Assembly (NCBI GenBank): GCA_034434515.1
Contig: DAOTZA010000229.1
Coordinates: forward strand, 1 to 64,000
Origin: NAK19 sp034434515
GTDB lineage: Bacteria > Chloroflexota > Anaerolineae > Anaerolineales > UBA4823
Reading direction: 5' to 3'
DNA: 64,000 bases
This document shows positions 49,136-58,493 of this stretch, piece after piece. Made by a program: the position numbers and the translations under genes. The notes below the pieces were generated by a model. It did no database searches. It was not told where the DNA came from and was given only the letters and a program-made list of their open reading frames with translations. The number at the start of each line of letters is the position of its first letter. Positions within the stretch are counted from its first letter, which is position 1.

Positions 49136-49864
49136 ATGGTTTCTCTTGATCACGAAGTTTTGTTGAATATTCTGCAAAACGGCAAATTACAATTAGAGGG
49201 AGAATTTTTGTGGGGGTCGAATTCCACCTTTTATGTAACGATTAGCCTGAATGATGGTGTTTGGAAAGCGGTTTATAAGCCGGTACGAGGCGAACGCCCT
49301 CTGTGGGATTTTCCGCCTCATACACTCGCCAAACGAGAAGTGGCTGCTTATCTGGTGAGTCAAGCCCTGGGTTGGGAATTGGTACCGCCAACGGTTTTTC
49401 GCAAGAATGGTCCTTTTGGAGCGGGATCAATCCAGTTGTATATCGATCATGATCCAGAATATCATTTTTTTGCATTTACCCCTCAAGACCGCCAACGCCT
49501 GCGGCCGGTTGTGACGTTTGATCTCGTGGTAAACAATGCCGATCGGAAAGGCAGTCATGTTGTCGTTGATCGTCAGGGACATATCTGGTGCATTGATCAT
49601 GGCATCTGTTTCCATGAACAAGAGAAACTTCGCACTGTGCTTTGGGATTTTGCCGGTGAATTTATTCCCCAAGACCTGGTCCAAGACTTAGTACGCTTGG
49701 ATCAGGAATTGCAAACCGAGGTGGCTTGGGTTAAAGAATTGCGATCCTACCTTTCCAATGCCGAAATTGCTGCCATGCAACGACGGATTAATGCCTTAGT
49801 CCAGAACCCTGTCTTTCCAGCCCCGCCGGAGGATCGTCGTCCGTATCCCTGGCCACCGATCTAA
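49136..49864 (+). CDS. SCO1664-family protein (distant PI3/4-kinase-like)
   Basis: A 242-residue protein of the SCO1664 family (TIGR03843), which shows distant similarity to phosphatidylinositol 3/4-kinases. Kinase-like features are visible: KAVYKPVRGERPLWDFP (ATP-binding Lys region), FDLVVNNADRKGSHVVVDRQ (catalytic Asp-Asn) and WCIDHGICFH (DxG-like metal site). It may be an active small-molecule or protein kinase, but the substrate is unknown. Six nucleotides after DUF3090, so co-expressed. Confidence 0.88.
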   Translation: MVSLDHEVLLNILQNGKLQLEGEFLWGSNSTFYVTISLNDGVWKAVYKPVRGERPLWDFPPHTLAKREVAAYLVSQALGWELVPPTVFRKNGPFGAGSIQLYIDHDPEYHFFAFTPQDRQRLRPVVTFDLVVNNADRKGSHVVVDRQGHIWCIDHGICFHEQEKLRTVLWDFAGEFIPQDLVQDLVRLDQELQTEVAWVKELRSYLSNAEIAAMQRRINALVQNPVFPAPPEDRRPYPWPPI

Positions 49865-49877
49865 GCAAGAGGTTGAA

Positions 49878-50909
49878 ATGAGGTTGAGAAATGTTAATGT
49901 TGCTTTGGTGGGTTTTGGAAATGTCGGACAGGCTCTGGCACGATTGTTTCTGCGCAAAGAAATTGAGCTAGCTGAGCGAACTGGCATCAAGGTCACGGTT
50001 AGCGGCATTGCTACAGGCCGACATGGCATGGCTTTTGACCCAGATGGACTTGACATCCAGCGAGCTCTACAGCTTGTAACTCGAAATCAACCTCTGGATA
50101 GCCTTTCTAAACGAACCTGTCAGGATTTGGAGGTTTTTCTTCATTCCTGTCAGGCAGAGGTTCTTTTTGAGAGCATTCCGGTTAATTATCAAGATGGTCA
50201 ACCCGCGCTGGACATTCTGAGGAGAGCCCTATCTTTGGGAATGCATGTCATAACTGCAAATAAAGGGCCAGTCGTTCATGGTTATTTTGAGTTAAGCCGC
50301 ATTGCCAGAGAAAAAGGTCGGAAGTTTTTGTTTGAGTCGACGGTAATGGATGGCACGCCGATTTTTTCCTTGTTTCGACATTGTCTCCCAGCAGTTAATT
50401 TAAAGAGTATCTCTGGAATTCTTAATTCGACCACCAATTTCATCTTGACCCGCATGGAGGAGGGGGAAAGCTTCGGTAAGGCGTTACAAATGGCTCAGGA
50501 CATCGGCATCGCCGAGACAGATCCCAGCGGAGATATTGATGGGTGGGACGCGGCCATCAAGCTAGCTGCGTTAGCAACCGTTTTAATGGACATCCCCCTC
50601 AAACCTCAAGAGGTTGAGCGCAACGGTATCCGTGAATTAAATCTGGAAAAGATTCAGGCCGCGATTGAACAGGGTAAACGCTGGAAGCTGGTTTGCCGCG
50701 CTACCAGAAATGGTTCAAAAATTCGGGCAAAAGTTACTCCAGAATTGGTCTCGGCGGATTCTCCGATGTATAATGTTAATGGCACGTCCAGCGTCGTCCA
50801 GTTTGAAACCGACACTTTAGGCATCCTGACCATCATCGAACAAGATCCCTCCCCCGACACCACTGCCTATGGACTGTTTGCCGATTTTATCCATGCCATA
50901 AACCCGTGA
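49878..50909 (+). CDS. hom: Homoserine dehydrogenase
   Basis: A 343-residue NAD(P)-dependent enzyme that reduces aspartate semialdehyde to homoserine for threonine and methionine synthesis. VALVGFGNVGQALARLFLRK gives the Rossmann loop, VITANKGPVVHGYFEL the substrate region, GILNSTTNFILTRME and TDPSGDIDGWDAAIKLAAL the catalytic segment. No C-terminal ACT domain, so feedback control by threonine through that domain is not expected. AGAGGTTG precedes the ATG at 49878, 14 nt after the SCO1664-like gene. Confidence 0.92.
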   Translation: MRLRNVNVALVGFGNVGQALARLFLRKEIELAERTGIKVTVSGIATGRHGMAFDPDGLDIQRALQLVTRNQPLDSLSKRTCQDLEVFLHSCQAEVLFESIPVNYQDGQPALDILRRALSLGMHVITANKGPVVHGYFELSRIAREKGRKFLFESTVMDGTPIFSLFRHCLPAVNLKSISGILNSTTNFILTRMEEGESFGKALQMAQDIGIAETDPSGDIDGWDAAIKLAALATVLMDIPLKPQEVERNGIRELNLEKIQAAIEQGKRWKLVCRATRNGSKIRAKVTPELVSADSPMYNVNGTSSVVQFETDTLGILTIIEQDPSPDTTAYGLFADFIHAINP

Positions 50910-50931
50910 TTTTGTCCAAAGGAGGGGACGG

Positions 50932-51903
50932 ATGAAAATCCTTGAATCCGGAAGCGGCAAATTAATCCAACCGCCAGATATTGACGCTTTCCGAGAGTGG
51001 AATCGTCAGAAAAGCAAGGAACTGGTGGACAAACGGATGAGTGAAGCGGAAGCGGTGAGCCGCTTTATTCACAATGGCGATTACATTGGCACCGAGCTTT
51101 ATGGCACGGTGCGTTGTCCCATGTCGTTAGTCAGGGAAATTATCCGCCAGGGTAAAAAGAATTTGCGTTTAGCCGGACAGGGGGTGATGGAACTGGATAT
51201 GTTGTTGGCAGCCCATACGGTCAAGGAAATCGACATTACTTATGTCGGGCTCGAAGTGTATGGTGTTTCAAACGGCTTGCGCCGTGAAGTTGAAAGCGGG
51301 CGGGTAGAGACGGTTGTAGATTGGAGTAATGCCAGTATTGCCTGGCGATTTAAGGCGGCCGCAATGGGGGTTCCTTTTATCCCTGTTCGCTCCAATCTGG
51401 GGACTGATACGCTCAAGCACAGTGCTGCAAAAGTCGTCGAATGTCCTTTTACGGGCAAACCAATCTGTTTATTGCCGGCCTTAATTTTGGATGTGGGCTT
51501 AATCCATGTTCATCGCGCAGACAAGTACGGAAACGCTCAGATCGAGGGCATTAGTGGCTTTGCCGCCGAAATGGCTCGAGCGTCGAAGAGACTTATTATT
51601 AGCGCTGAAGAAATCATTGACGAAGAAGAAATTAGGCGCTATCCTAATCGCACGATGATTCCGTATTATTTGGTGGATGCAGTTGTCCATGCACCTTTTG
51701 GTTCTCATCCAGGAGAAATGTGTTATGTTTACCGCCGGGATGAAGAAAAAATTCGGGAATGGGTGGAAGCAGCCAAAACTGAAGAAACCACCCTGGCGTA
51801 TTTCCAGAAATATATTTTCGATGTTCCACATCATCAGGCTTATTTAGACTTGATTGGAAGAGAGCATCTGGAGAGCTTAAGGCATTCGGGGAGGGCAGAT
51901 TGA
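50932..51903 (+). CDS. CoA-transferase alpha subunit (glutaconate CoA-transferase type)
   Basis: A 323-residue family I CoA-transferase subunit, related to the alpha subunit of glutaconate CoA-transferase. EAVSRFIHNGDYIGTELYGT near the start and LILDVGLIHVHRADKYGNAQIEG are characteristic. It would move CoA between acyl-CoAs and free acids together with the next gene. A strong AAGGAGGGG site precedes the ATG. Substrate is not predictable from sequence; an acid from amino-acid fermentation is possible. Confidence 0.85.
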   Translation: MKILESGSGKLIQPPDIDAFREWNRQKSKELVDKRMSEAEAVSRFIHNGDYIGTELYGTVRCPMSLVREIIRQGKKNLRLAGQGVMELDMLLAAHTVKEIDITYVGLEVYGVSNGLRREVESGRVETVVDWSNASIAWRFKAAAMGVPFIPVRSNLGTDTLKHSAAKVVECPFTGKPICLLPALILDVGLIHVHRADKYGNAQIEGISGFAAEMARASKRLIISAEEIIDEEEIRRYPNRTMIPYYLVDAVVHAPFGSHPGEMCYVYRRDEEKIREWVEAAKTEETTLAYFQKYIFDVPHHQAYLDLIGREHLESLRHSGRAD

Positions 51904-51904
51904 A

Positions 51905-52672
51905 ATGAGCGAATTAGAGTACAATCCGACCGAATTGTTAATTTGCACGGCGGCGCGGATGATGCCGGACAAGACGACGGCTTTTATTGGCACCGGAATC
52001 CCCTTACTGGCAGCCGCTTTGGCGCAACGAATGCATGCGCCGAATTTGGTGCCGATCTTTGAATTTGGCGGCACAGGGGCCATTTTGGAACGGATTCCGA
52101 TCGCTGTGGGAGAGGAAAATACCTTTCATCGCGCTGTTGCGGCTTCGGGAATTTGTGATATTGTCGAAACCGCGCAACGGGGTTTTATTGAATTCGGATT
52201 CCTTGGAGGAGCGCAAATCGATCGCTATGGCAATTTGAACAGTACGGTAATTGGTGATTATCATCATCCAAAAGTGCGCTTGCCGGGCAGTGGTGGAGCA
52301 AACGATGTCGGGTCGCATTGTTGGAAAACGATTATTATTATGCGTCACGACCGTAAACGATTTGTCGAAAAAGTGGATTTTATTACCACACCAGGCTATC
52401 TGGATGGACCAGGCAGCAGGGAGCGAGCTGGATTGCCTCCGAATACCGGACCGTATCGAGTGGTCACGAACCTGGCTGTGTTGGGTTTTCATCCGGCGAC
52501 CAAAGAAATGATGTTGCTGGCGACACAGCCGGGTATCTCGACGGAGCAAGTGATCGCCGAGACTGGTTTTGAGCTGTTGTTAGCCGAAACAATAGAAGAA
52601 AATCCCCCTCCAACCAACGAAGAACTGCGCATCCTGCGTGAAGAAGTGGATAAAGAGCATTTTTATATTTAG
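51905..52672 (+). CDS. CoA-transferase beta subunit (glutaconate CoA-transferase type)
   Basis: A 255-residue partner of the preceding subunit. The N-terminal IGTGIPLLAAALAQRM, FLGGAQIDRYGNLNSTVIG and RLPGSGGANDVGS match the glutaconate-CoA-transferase beta group. E53 in VPIFEFGGTG aligns by position with the catalytic glutamate that forms the CoA thioester in that group (my alignment by eye), which argues for a real transferase and not the hydrolase-like IpdAB relatives. It starts 2 nt after the alpha gene. Convergent with the ornithine cyclodeaminase homologue. Confidence 0.85.
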   Translation: MSELEYNPTELLICTAARMMPDKTTAFIGTGIPLLAAALAQRMHAPNLVPIFEFGGTGAILERIPIAVGEENTFHRAVAASGICDIVETAQRGFIEFGFLGGAQIDRYGNLNSTVIGDYHHPKVRLPGSGGANDVGSHCWKTIIIMRHDRKRFVEKVDFITTPGYLDGPGSRERAGLPPNTGPYRVVTNLAVLGFHPATKEMMLLATQPGISTEQVIAETGFELLLAETIEENPPPTNEELRILREEVDKEHFYI

Positions 52673-52696
52673 AGGGTTTCTCTCATCACTACGGAC

Positions 52697-53674
52697 CTAT
52701 AAAGGCAACCACACCCCTAGACCCATTTCCTTTGCCTTTTGATAGATGGTTGGCGCAACTGCCATATCATCCATAGCTAAACCCAGATTCATGGCCATGC
52801 TGCGCTCGGTTGGGGACTGGCGACCAGGTTTTTTACCGGCGACAATTTCTCCGAGGTCAGCATACGGCTGGGGAGTTTCTTTGAAATAACCAAGGGTGCG
52901 GTAGTATTCCATTTGGGCTAAGTCGTCAGTAGTGAATTTGTCAATTTGTTGCAGTGCTTCACCTTTCCAGTAAGAATCGAAGTCCAAAGCAGTAGCAAAG
53001 GCGCCGGGTTGTAACCAGTCTTTTTCAATTGTTGGCGATGGATTTTTTAGAATCGGGCCGGCGGTGACCACAATCTCGCTTTGGATGACGACTTCCCTGG
53101 GGTGAGTGGCTGGCACAAACTCGATTTTGGGGAATTTTGCGCCCATTTCGGCGATAAATTTCTCCTGAGCGGAAGGGAGAATGTCATAAGCGTAAAGACG
53201 TTCAATCGGAAACATCGTGGTCATTGCCTCGGTATGAGTGCGCCCTTGCACACCGCAGCCGATGATTCCAAGCGTTTTTGAGTCTGGACGAGCAAGGTAC
53301 TTCGCTGAAAGCGCCGAAGCGGCCCCTGTGCGATAGGCAGTGATCCAGGTGCAATCCATCACGGCATAAGGAAGACCGCTTTCCTCATCGTTGAGTATCA
53401 GCAAACCGGAAATGTAAGGCAGCCCTCTTTTGGGATTATCCGGGTAACCGCTAACCCATTTGATGCCTGCCGAATGAAGGGAAGGGATATAGGCTGGCAT
53501 GGCGTGAATAAAGGAGTTTGGTCGGGTATGAATGCCGGGTTTGGGAGGCAGTTCGACTTTCCCTTCGCCTTTTTCACGGAATGCTTTTTCTAGCAAATCG
53601 ATAATCGTAGGAATGTCCAGGGCGACTTTTTCAACGTCCTGACGGGAGAGATATAGTAAAGATAAGTTGCTCAT
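52697..53674 (-). CDS. Ornithine cyclodeaminase / mu-crystallin family protein
   Basis: A 325-residue NAD-binding protein. HAMPAYIPSLHSAGIKWVSG, TGAASALSAKYLARPDSK and the dinucleotide loop GIIGCGVQGRTHTEA identify the family. Members include ornithine cyclodeaminase, alanine dehydrogenase and ketimine reductase, so the reaction is uncertain. The ATG at 53674 follows AGGAGG by 7 nt; the longer frame to 53704 overlaps the thiolase. It lies 19 nt downstream of the thiolase gene on the same strand. Confidence 0.82.
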   Translation of the reverse strand: MSNLSLLYLSRQDVEKVALDIPTIIDLLEKAFREKGEGKVELPPKPGIHTRPNSFIHAMPAYIPSLHSAGIKWVSGYPDNPKRGLPYISGLLILNDEESGLPYAVMDCTWITAYRTGAASALSAKYLARPDSKTLGIIGCGVQGRTHTEAMTTMFPIERLYAYDILPSAQEKFIAEMGAKFPKIEFVPATHPREVVIQSEIVVTAGPILKNPSPTIEKDWLQPGAFATALDFDSYWKGEALQQIDKFTTDDLAQMEYYRTLGYFKETPQPYADLGEIVAGKKPGRQSPTERSMAMNLGLAMDDMAVAPTIYQKAKEMGLGVWLPL

Positions 53675-53693
53675 ATCTTTGCCTCCTGTTTTT

Positions 53694-54920
53694 CTACGAA
53701 TCATAAAGCCATTCTACAATAGTGGCTTCTCCCTGTCCAACACCAACGCATAAGGTTGCCAGCCCATAAAATGGTCTTTTAGCGGTTGGGGCGCGCCGGC
53801 GCATTTCATGTAGCAGAGTGGTCATGATTCGTGCACCGGAGCAGCCCAAGGGATGCCCTAATGCAATAGCGCCGCCGTTGACGTTTGTGATTTCGTGGGT
53901 GAGACCTAATTCCTGCATTACCACCAGTGCCTGGACGGCAAAAGCCTCATTAAGCTCGATAAGTTGAATGTCTTGAATGGACAACCTAGCGCGTTGGAGT
54001 GCTTTTTGGGTGGCAGGAACCGGCCCAATGCCCATGATTCGCGGCGACACTCCGGCAGCGGCGCTGGCAACAATGCGCGCCATGGGCTTTAGTCCTAATT
54101 CAGTCGCTTTTTCTCTACTGGCGAGCAGCAGGGCAGCAGCGCCGTCGTTTAATCCAGAGGAGTTGCCGGCTGTCACGGTGCCATTAGGCCGAAAAGCTGG
54201 TTTTAGGCGCGCCAGGGATTCCATTGATGTATCCCGCCGCGGGCGCTCATCCGTGTCGACCCAAATTGGCTCTCCTTTCGGTTGGGGTACCGGGACGGGA
54301 GCAATTTCCTCAGCAAACTTTCCGTTATCGATGGCGGCAATGGCACGTTGATGGCTGGACAGAGCAAAAGCATCTTGCCTTTCGCGGGTGATCTCTGGAT
54401 ATTGTTCAGCCAAGTTTTCAGCGGTTTCCCCCATCGATTCGATTCCGTAAAGGGATTGTATCTTGGGATTTGGATAACGCCAACCTAAGGCGGTATCCCA
54501 GGCGGTTAGATTGCCAAACGCGAAAGGGCGTTCGGCTTTGGGAATGGAATAAGGAGCGCGGGACATGCTCTCCACGCCTCCAGCGATAAAGACCTCACCC
54601 TCGCCACTTTTGATCGCCCGGGCAGCTTGATTGATGGCATTTAATCCGCTTGCGCATAGCCGATTGATTGTTACTCCTGCGACATGCACCGGGAAGCCAG
54701 CTAATAACAGCGCCATGCGGGCTATGTTACGATTGTCCTCCCCAGCTTGATTGGCGCAACCCAGGTAGACTTCCTCGACAAGAGAGGGATCAATTTGCGT
54801 TCGTTCAACGAGCGCCTGCAGGATGTGAGCTGCAAGGTCATCTGGCCGTACGGTAGCCAGGACGCCTCCTAGAGCTCCAATCGGGGTGCGCACTGCATCG
54901 ATAATGACAGCTTCAGGCAT
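53694..54920 (-). CDS. Acetyl-CoA acetyltransferase (thiolase)
   Basis: A 408-residue thiolase. The acyl-accepting cysteine is C89 in INRLCASGLNAIN, with GGVESMSRAPY, the histidine motif GGAIALGHPLGCSGARI and the second cysteine in LCVGVGQGEATIV. It could either cleave 3-ketoacyl-CoA or make acetoacetyl-CoA. It could feed the HMG-CoA synthase at 40497-41579, though the genes are 12 kb apart and thiolase type I/II are hard to tell by eye. AAGGAG precedes the ATG at 54920. Confidence 0.88.
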   Translation of the reverse strand: MPEAVIIDAVRTPIGALGGVLATVRPDDLAAHILQALVERTQIDPSLVEEVYLGCANQAGEDNRNIARMALLLAGFPVHVAGVTINRLCASGLNAINQAARAIKSGEGEVFIAGGVESMSRAPYSIPKAERPFAFGNLTAWDTALGWRYPNPKIQSLYGIESMGETAENLAEQYPEITRERQDAFALSSHQRAIAAIDNGKFAEEIAPVPVPQPKGEPIWVDTDERPRRDTSMESLARLKPAFRPNGTVTAGNSSGLNDGAAALLLASREKATELGLKPMARIVASAAAGVSPRIMGIGPVPATQKALQRARLSIQDIQLIELNEAFAVQALVVMQELGLTHEITNVNGGAIALGHPLGCSGARIMTTLLHEMRRRAPTAKRPFYGLATLCVGVGQGEATIVEWLYDS

Positions 54921-54940
54921 GATAGACCTTCTCCTTTCGT

Positions 54941-55477
54941 TTAGATTTTTACCCCTTCGAGCTCAAGTAAGCGTGCCTTGGTGTGTAAACCGCCAGCGGC
55001 GCCATAACCATGCAGTGAGCCGTCGCTGTCAATCACTCGATGGCAGGGAATAATGATTGGGATGGGATTGTGTGATTCAACTTGTCCCACTGCTCGGGCA
55101 GCGCGTGGTTTGCCGATTGCACAGGCAATCTGAGCATATGTCTTAACCTCTCCATACGGAATTGCAAGTGTTTGCCGCAGGACGACTTCCTGAAAAGGGG
55201 TGAATCTTTGCCAGTCAATGGTTACGTCGAACGCTGTACAGGTTCCCTGAAAATAGGCTTTCAATTGCTCGATAGCCTCGTCTAATAGGTGTAAATCTTT
55301 AGCATCCGGAAGGAATCCCTGTTCTTTTAATTTTGTTTCAAATCTTTCCGGGTTGGTCTGCATTTCGAGAAAAGCTAATCCGCCTTCCGTTGCTGCCAGA
55401 CCAATTTGACCAAAAGGTGTTTGGGGTAGATAGGCAACGATCAGACGGGATAGGCGAGAACTGGTTTTTGATTTCAT
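54941..55477 (-). CDS. ogt: Methylated-DNA-protein cysteine methyltransferase
   Basis: A 178-residue DNA repair protein that removes alkyl groups from O6-alkylguanine by transfer to its own cysteine, C145 in IIIPCHRVI. FTPFQEVVLRQTLAIPYGE and PRAARAVGQVESHNPIP are the family's DNA-binding and active-site regions. It lacks the Ada regulatory domain. GAGGAG precedes the start. It lies 20 nt before the thiolase gene on the same strand. Confidence 0.93.
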   Translation of the reverse strand: MKSKTSSRLSRLIVAYLPQTPFGQIGLAATEGGLAFLEMQTNPERFETKLKEQGFLPDAKDLHLLDEAIEQLKAYFQGTCTAFDVTIDWQRFTPFQEVVLRQTLAIPYGEVKTYAQIACAIGKPRAARAVGQVESHNPIPIIIPCHRVIDSDGSLHGYGAAGGLHTKARLLELEGVKI

Positions 55478-55492
55478 CGTCAGCTCCTCAGG

Positions 55493-56365
55493 TTAGTAAT
55501 TGGTAACGGTATCAATTAGTCCCAGTTCTTTTGCTCGGTTTTCGCAGGCGCGAAACACGATGGCGGATAATATAGCAAAGAAAAGGGTCAGGATGATTAA
55601 GATGAGAAAAAGTTGGACATTGGAAAAACTTTGTAAGGTGGGAAAGCTGGAGGCAACCGTGCCAACCAAAAGGCGACGTAGAAGCTCTAGCCAGTACGTA
55701 ATGGGCATTAAGAAGCCGATCGGACGTAGATAAACTGGCAATACCTCTAATGGAAAAATGGCCCCACTGAATAGATAAAGAGCGCCTGCTACCGCCTCGC
55801 CGACCCCGAACATGTGATGAACCAGCAACAACATGATTCCTGCCAGAGTCAAGCCCATGAGCGCTAGCATCACGACCCCAGTAAGGAGAGTTAATACAAA
55901 AAAAACCCAATTGACTTGAGTGAGATCGATCGAGATATTGAGGAAGAGCATCCCGAAGACGATGGTCACAACAACCGATATGGAGGCGATAATAAAGCGC
56001 GCTACACCCCTGCCAAGCAAATACGATGGGAAGTGCACCGGCGCAGTATAGATGTATTTCATCGTCTTATAGTGTTCGCGATCGTCAATTACCGCCCACG
56101 AGATACCGGTCATCACATGCCCAACGTACATATAGAAGGCATTACCCAAGTAGATATAGGGGAAGATCGGCGAATCGAAATTCGACTTGGTGATGATGCT
56201 GTACATGATAACCAGAATCGCTGCGCTGGAGAGGGGTTTGATGAGCGAATAGATGGTGAAGAGAAATGGATCGGCCCAATTCGACTCGATTTGCCAACCC
56301 AGCCAGGTTGCCAATCGAAACGAACGCCAGGAAAAAGAGAGAAAGCTTGCTAATCGTGTTTGCAT
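55493..56365 (-). CDS. ABC-2 type transporter permease
   Basis: A 290-residue membrane protein with six helices of the ABC-2 export permease type. There is an amphipathic N-terminus and TGISWAVIDDREHYKTMKYIYTAPV, the cytoplasmic loop common in this family. The ATG at 56365 follows AAGGA; the frame open to 56383 overlaps the neighbouring permease. It and the gene at 56380 are two different permeases that probably form a heterodimer served by the ATPase at 57191-58216. Export substrate unknown. Confidence 0.82.
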   Translation of the reverse strand: MQTRLASFLSFSWRSFRLATWLGWQIESNWADPFLFTIYSLIKPLSSAAILVIMYSIITKSNFDSPIFPYIYLGNAFYMYVGHVMTGISWAVIDDREHYKTMKYIYTAPVHFPSYLLGRGVARFIIASISVVVTIVFGMLFLNISIDLTQVNWVFFVLTLLTGVVMLALMGLTLAGIMLLLVHHMFGVGEAVAGALYLFSGAIFPLEVLPVYLRPIGFLMPITYWLELLRRLLVGTVASSFPTLQSFSNVQLFLILIILTLFFAILSAIVFRACENRAKELGLIDTVTNY

Positions 56366-56379
56366 TTGTGATCCTTGTC

Positions 56380-57234
56380 TCAACGCCGTGACTCAGTTAA
56401 ACGCCCTTCCTGAATTGATAATTTTTCCATGTAATTTAACAGATAACGGGCACCAAGCAGGAAAATGAAGCATAAAACTGATAATCCTATCACTTCGATA
56501 CGCACATCAAGGAAACCGAATTGGGCAGCAGATGGGAACACTAGTTGACGCATGGCATCCAAGCCCATGGTTAAGGGAATTAGAGAAGCGCTGAGCGCCA
56601 GCCAAAACCCCAGATTCTTAACCGGGAAATAGAAACCCGAAATCAGATAGATTGGCTCCTGGGCGAGGTTCGCTAAATGCCAGGCTTCCCGACTGAGCAG
56701 TAAAAAGAGTGAGGCAGACATCATCCCCAAACCATAAAGAGCAGTCATTGTTAAGAAGAAAACCAGCAGCAACGTCCAGAAATCAGTAACGACAAAGCGC
56801 ACCTGAAATAACCAACCTCCGATGAACAGAATGACTATGGCGCGCAAAAGCGTTGCTATCATTCCCCCCAAAGCCATGCCAAGTAAAATTGCCATCATGG
56901 AGCTAGGCGCCATAATATAAAGAGCTAAATTCCCTTGCTCTTTTTCCCAGTACAACTGGCTGGACATACTCCATAAGACATTCAACCAAAAAGCGGTCAT
57001 TGCACCCCCCAAGACGACAAACCCGATGTATTCTTCGGGGGCTCCGATCGCACGATAGACATAAACGTAAGCAGCAATGCTCAGGATAGGGAGAAAGATA
57101 TCGAAAAACATCCACGATTTTTCACGCTGCTGTCCCACGATACGCGGATAGGCACGCGCGAAAACTGTCTTAAAAAACAATTTCCAGGAGCTAGCTTTCG
57201 GAAGGGTTGGCACCGTTGTTGCCACGTTCGACAT
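56380..57234 (-). CDS. ABC-2 type transporter permease
   Basis: A 284-residue permease, six membrane helices (for example ILSIAAYVYVYRAIG and LLVFFLTMTALYGLGMM). The start is uncertain: an ATG at 57234 lies directly after GGAGG, too close for use, and a GTG at 57225 has ideal 9-nt spacing. Either way the start overlaps the end of the ATPase gene by about 35-44 nt. Partner of the permease at 55493-56365. Confidence 0.82.
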   Translation of the reverse strand: MSNVATTVPTLPKASSWKLFFKTVFARAYPRIVGQQREKSWMFFDIFLPILSIAAYVYVYRAIGAPEEYIGFVVLGGAMTAFWLNVLWSMSSQLYWEKEQGNLALYIMAPSSMMAILLGMALGGMIATLLRAIVILFIGGWLFQVRFVVTDFWTLLLVFFLTMTALYGLGMMSASLFLLLSREAWHLANLAQEPIYLISGFYFPVKNLGFWLALSASLIPLTMGLDAMRQLVFPSAAQFGFLDVRIEVIGLSVLCFIFLLGARYLLNYMEKLSIQEGRLTESRR

Positions 57235-58216
57235 CCTCCATGCTTTTTCCGACCAGATCGACAAAAACATCTTCAAGGGTTGGTTCGCGTTTTTGCAGGT
57301 TGATAATGCGCACCTTGTTTTCCGTTAGAGCATTAACCACTGCTGCAAGGGTTTCATCTTGATCGAGAATAAGTTCCAGGACTGCGTAGCCATCCCGAGG
57401 ACGGAGCAGAAATTTGCGAATCCCTTGAATAGCCTTGAGATGCTCTGAATAATGGTTCTCAACCTGGCTGACTTCTAGATGGTAAATGGCTTCTCGTTGT
57501 AGGCGGTGTTTTAAGGAGGCTGGTGTGTCACAGGCTAAAACACGCCCTTGATTGATTATGGCAACGCGATCGCACAGTTCTTCAGCTTCTGCCATGTAGT
57601 GGGTGGTCAACAGAATCGTGCGTTCAGGATGGTCATCCAACCATTGGCGGATGAAACGGCGTACATCTCGAGATGCTCCGACATCCAGCCCCAGGGTGGG
57701 TTCATCGAGAAATAAGACTTGAGGGTCGGTGAGGAATCCACGGACAATGTTCATCTTTTGGCGTAAGCCAGTTGAGAGGTCAGATGATTTGGTGTTGATT
57801 CGATCTGCTAGGCCGACAACTTCGAGCAATTGCGCAATGCGCCGATTGGCTTCTTTGGAGCTTAAGCCGTAAAATTGAGCAAACATCCAAAGATTCTCGC
57901 GCACGGTCAATAATCCATACCCCGAAGACTCTCCGCCAGAGACCATGTTGATAATCGGCCGAATATTATGCGCCTCTTTGACGACGTCATAGCCGCAGAC
58001 CAGTGCTGTTCCAGACGTGGGAGCGAGTAGAGTGATTAAGATTTTTATCAGGGTAGTTTTCCCAGCCCCGTTCGGCCCGAGCAAGCCAAAAAGCTCTCCT
58101 GGATGGACTTCCAAAGAGACATCTTGTAAAGCGACCAATTCTCTCGGACTGTTCTTCTTGCTGCCGCGAATTTTATAAATGCGGCTGAGATGGTTGGTTT
58201 GGATTGCAAAATTCAT
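57191..58216 (-). CDS. ABC transporter ATP-binding protein (drug/lipid exporter type)
   Basis: A 341-residue ATPase. GLLGPNGAGKTTLIKIL is Walker A, SSDLSTGLRQKMNIVRGF the signature region and VLFLDEPTLGLDVGASRDVR Walker B. The C-terminal regulatory domain (about 240-341) is typical of exporters of the DrrA/CcmA type. It is the first gene of a three-gene minus-strand operon with two ABC-2 permeases. Signature reads LSTGLRQK in place of LSGGQ, a known variant in this subgroup. Confidence 0.88.
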   Translation of the reverse strand: MNFAIQTNHLSRIYKIRGSKKNSPRELVALQDVSLEVHPGELFGLLGPNGAGKTTLIKILITLLAPTSGTALVCGYDVVKEAHNIRPIINMVSGGESSGYGLLTVRENLWMFAQFYGLSSKEANRRIAQLLEVVGLADRINTKSSDLSTGLRQKMNIVRGFLTDPQVLFLDEPTLGLDVGASRDVRRFIRQWLDDHPERTILLTTHYMAEAEELCDRVAIINQGRVLACDTPASLKHRLQREAIYHLEVSQVENHYSEHLKAIQGIRKFLLRPRDGYAVLELILDQDETLAAVVNALTENKVRIINLQKREPTLEDVFVDLVGKSMEDVERGNNGANPSES

Positions 58217-58347
58217 CGTGATTTGTTCGAAACCTGCAAAATTGTTGGGTTAGCGTAGGTTAATCGTAGGTTAAGCGTCAAGCATTTCTTTGGGATGTCT
58301 GGTAAACTGACAATCGAAGGGCGATTTCTCTTCTTCTCCTCCTTAGA

Positions 58348-58376
58348 GAGAGCCGGAAGCGGCGTATCCGGCTCTC
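58348..58376. terminator. Hairpin between the coiled-coil gene and the ABC exporter operon
   Basis: Ten-bp arms GAGAGCCGGA (58348-58357) and TCCGGCTCTC (58367-58376), 9-nt loop. It lies downstream of the coiled-coil gene's stop on the minus strand, about 117 nt away, and upstream of the ABC operon. No U run, so its role as terminator is uncertain. Confidence 0.5.
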
Positions 58377-58493
58377 GATGATTTAATAAACCATCCATTT
58401 TTAATTACCAAGTAGAATTGAGAACCTTCGAAATTGAGCAGTCTACCTTCTGTCCACTACGCTCACCTTTGTCTGTCCAATAAATTTACATTT

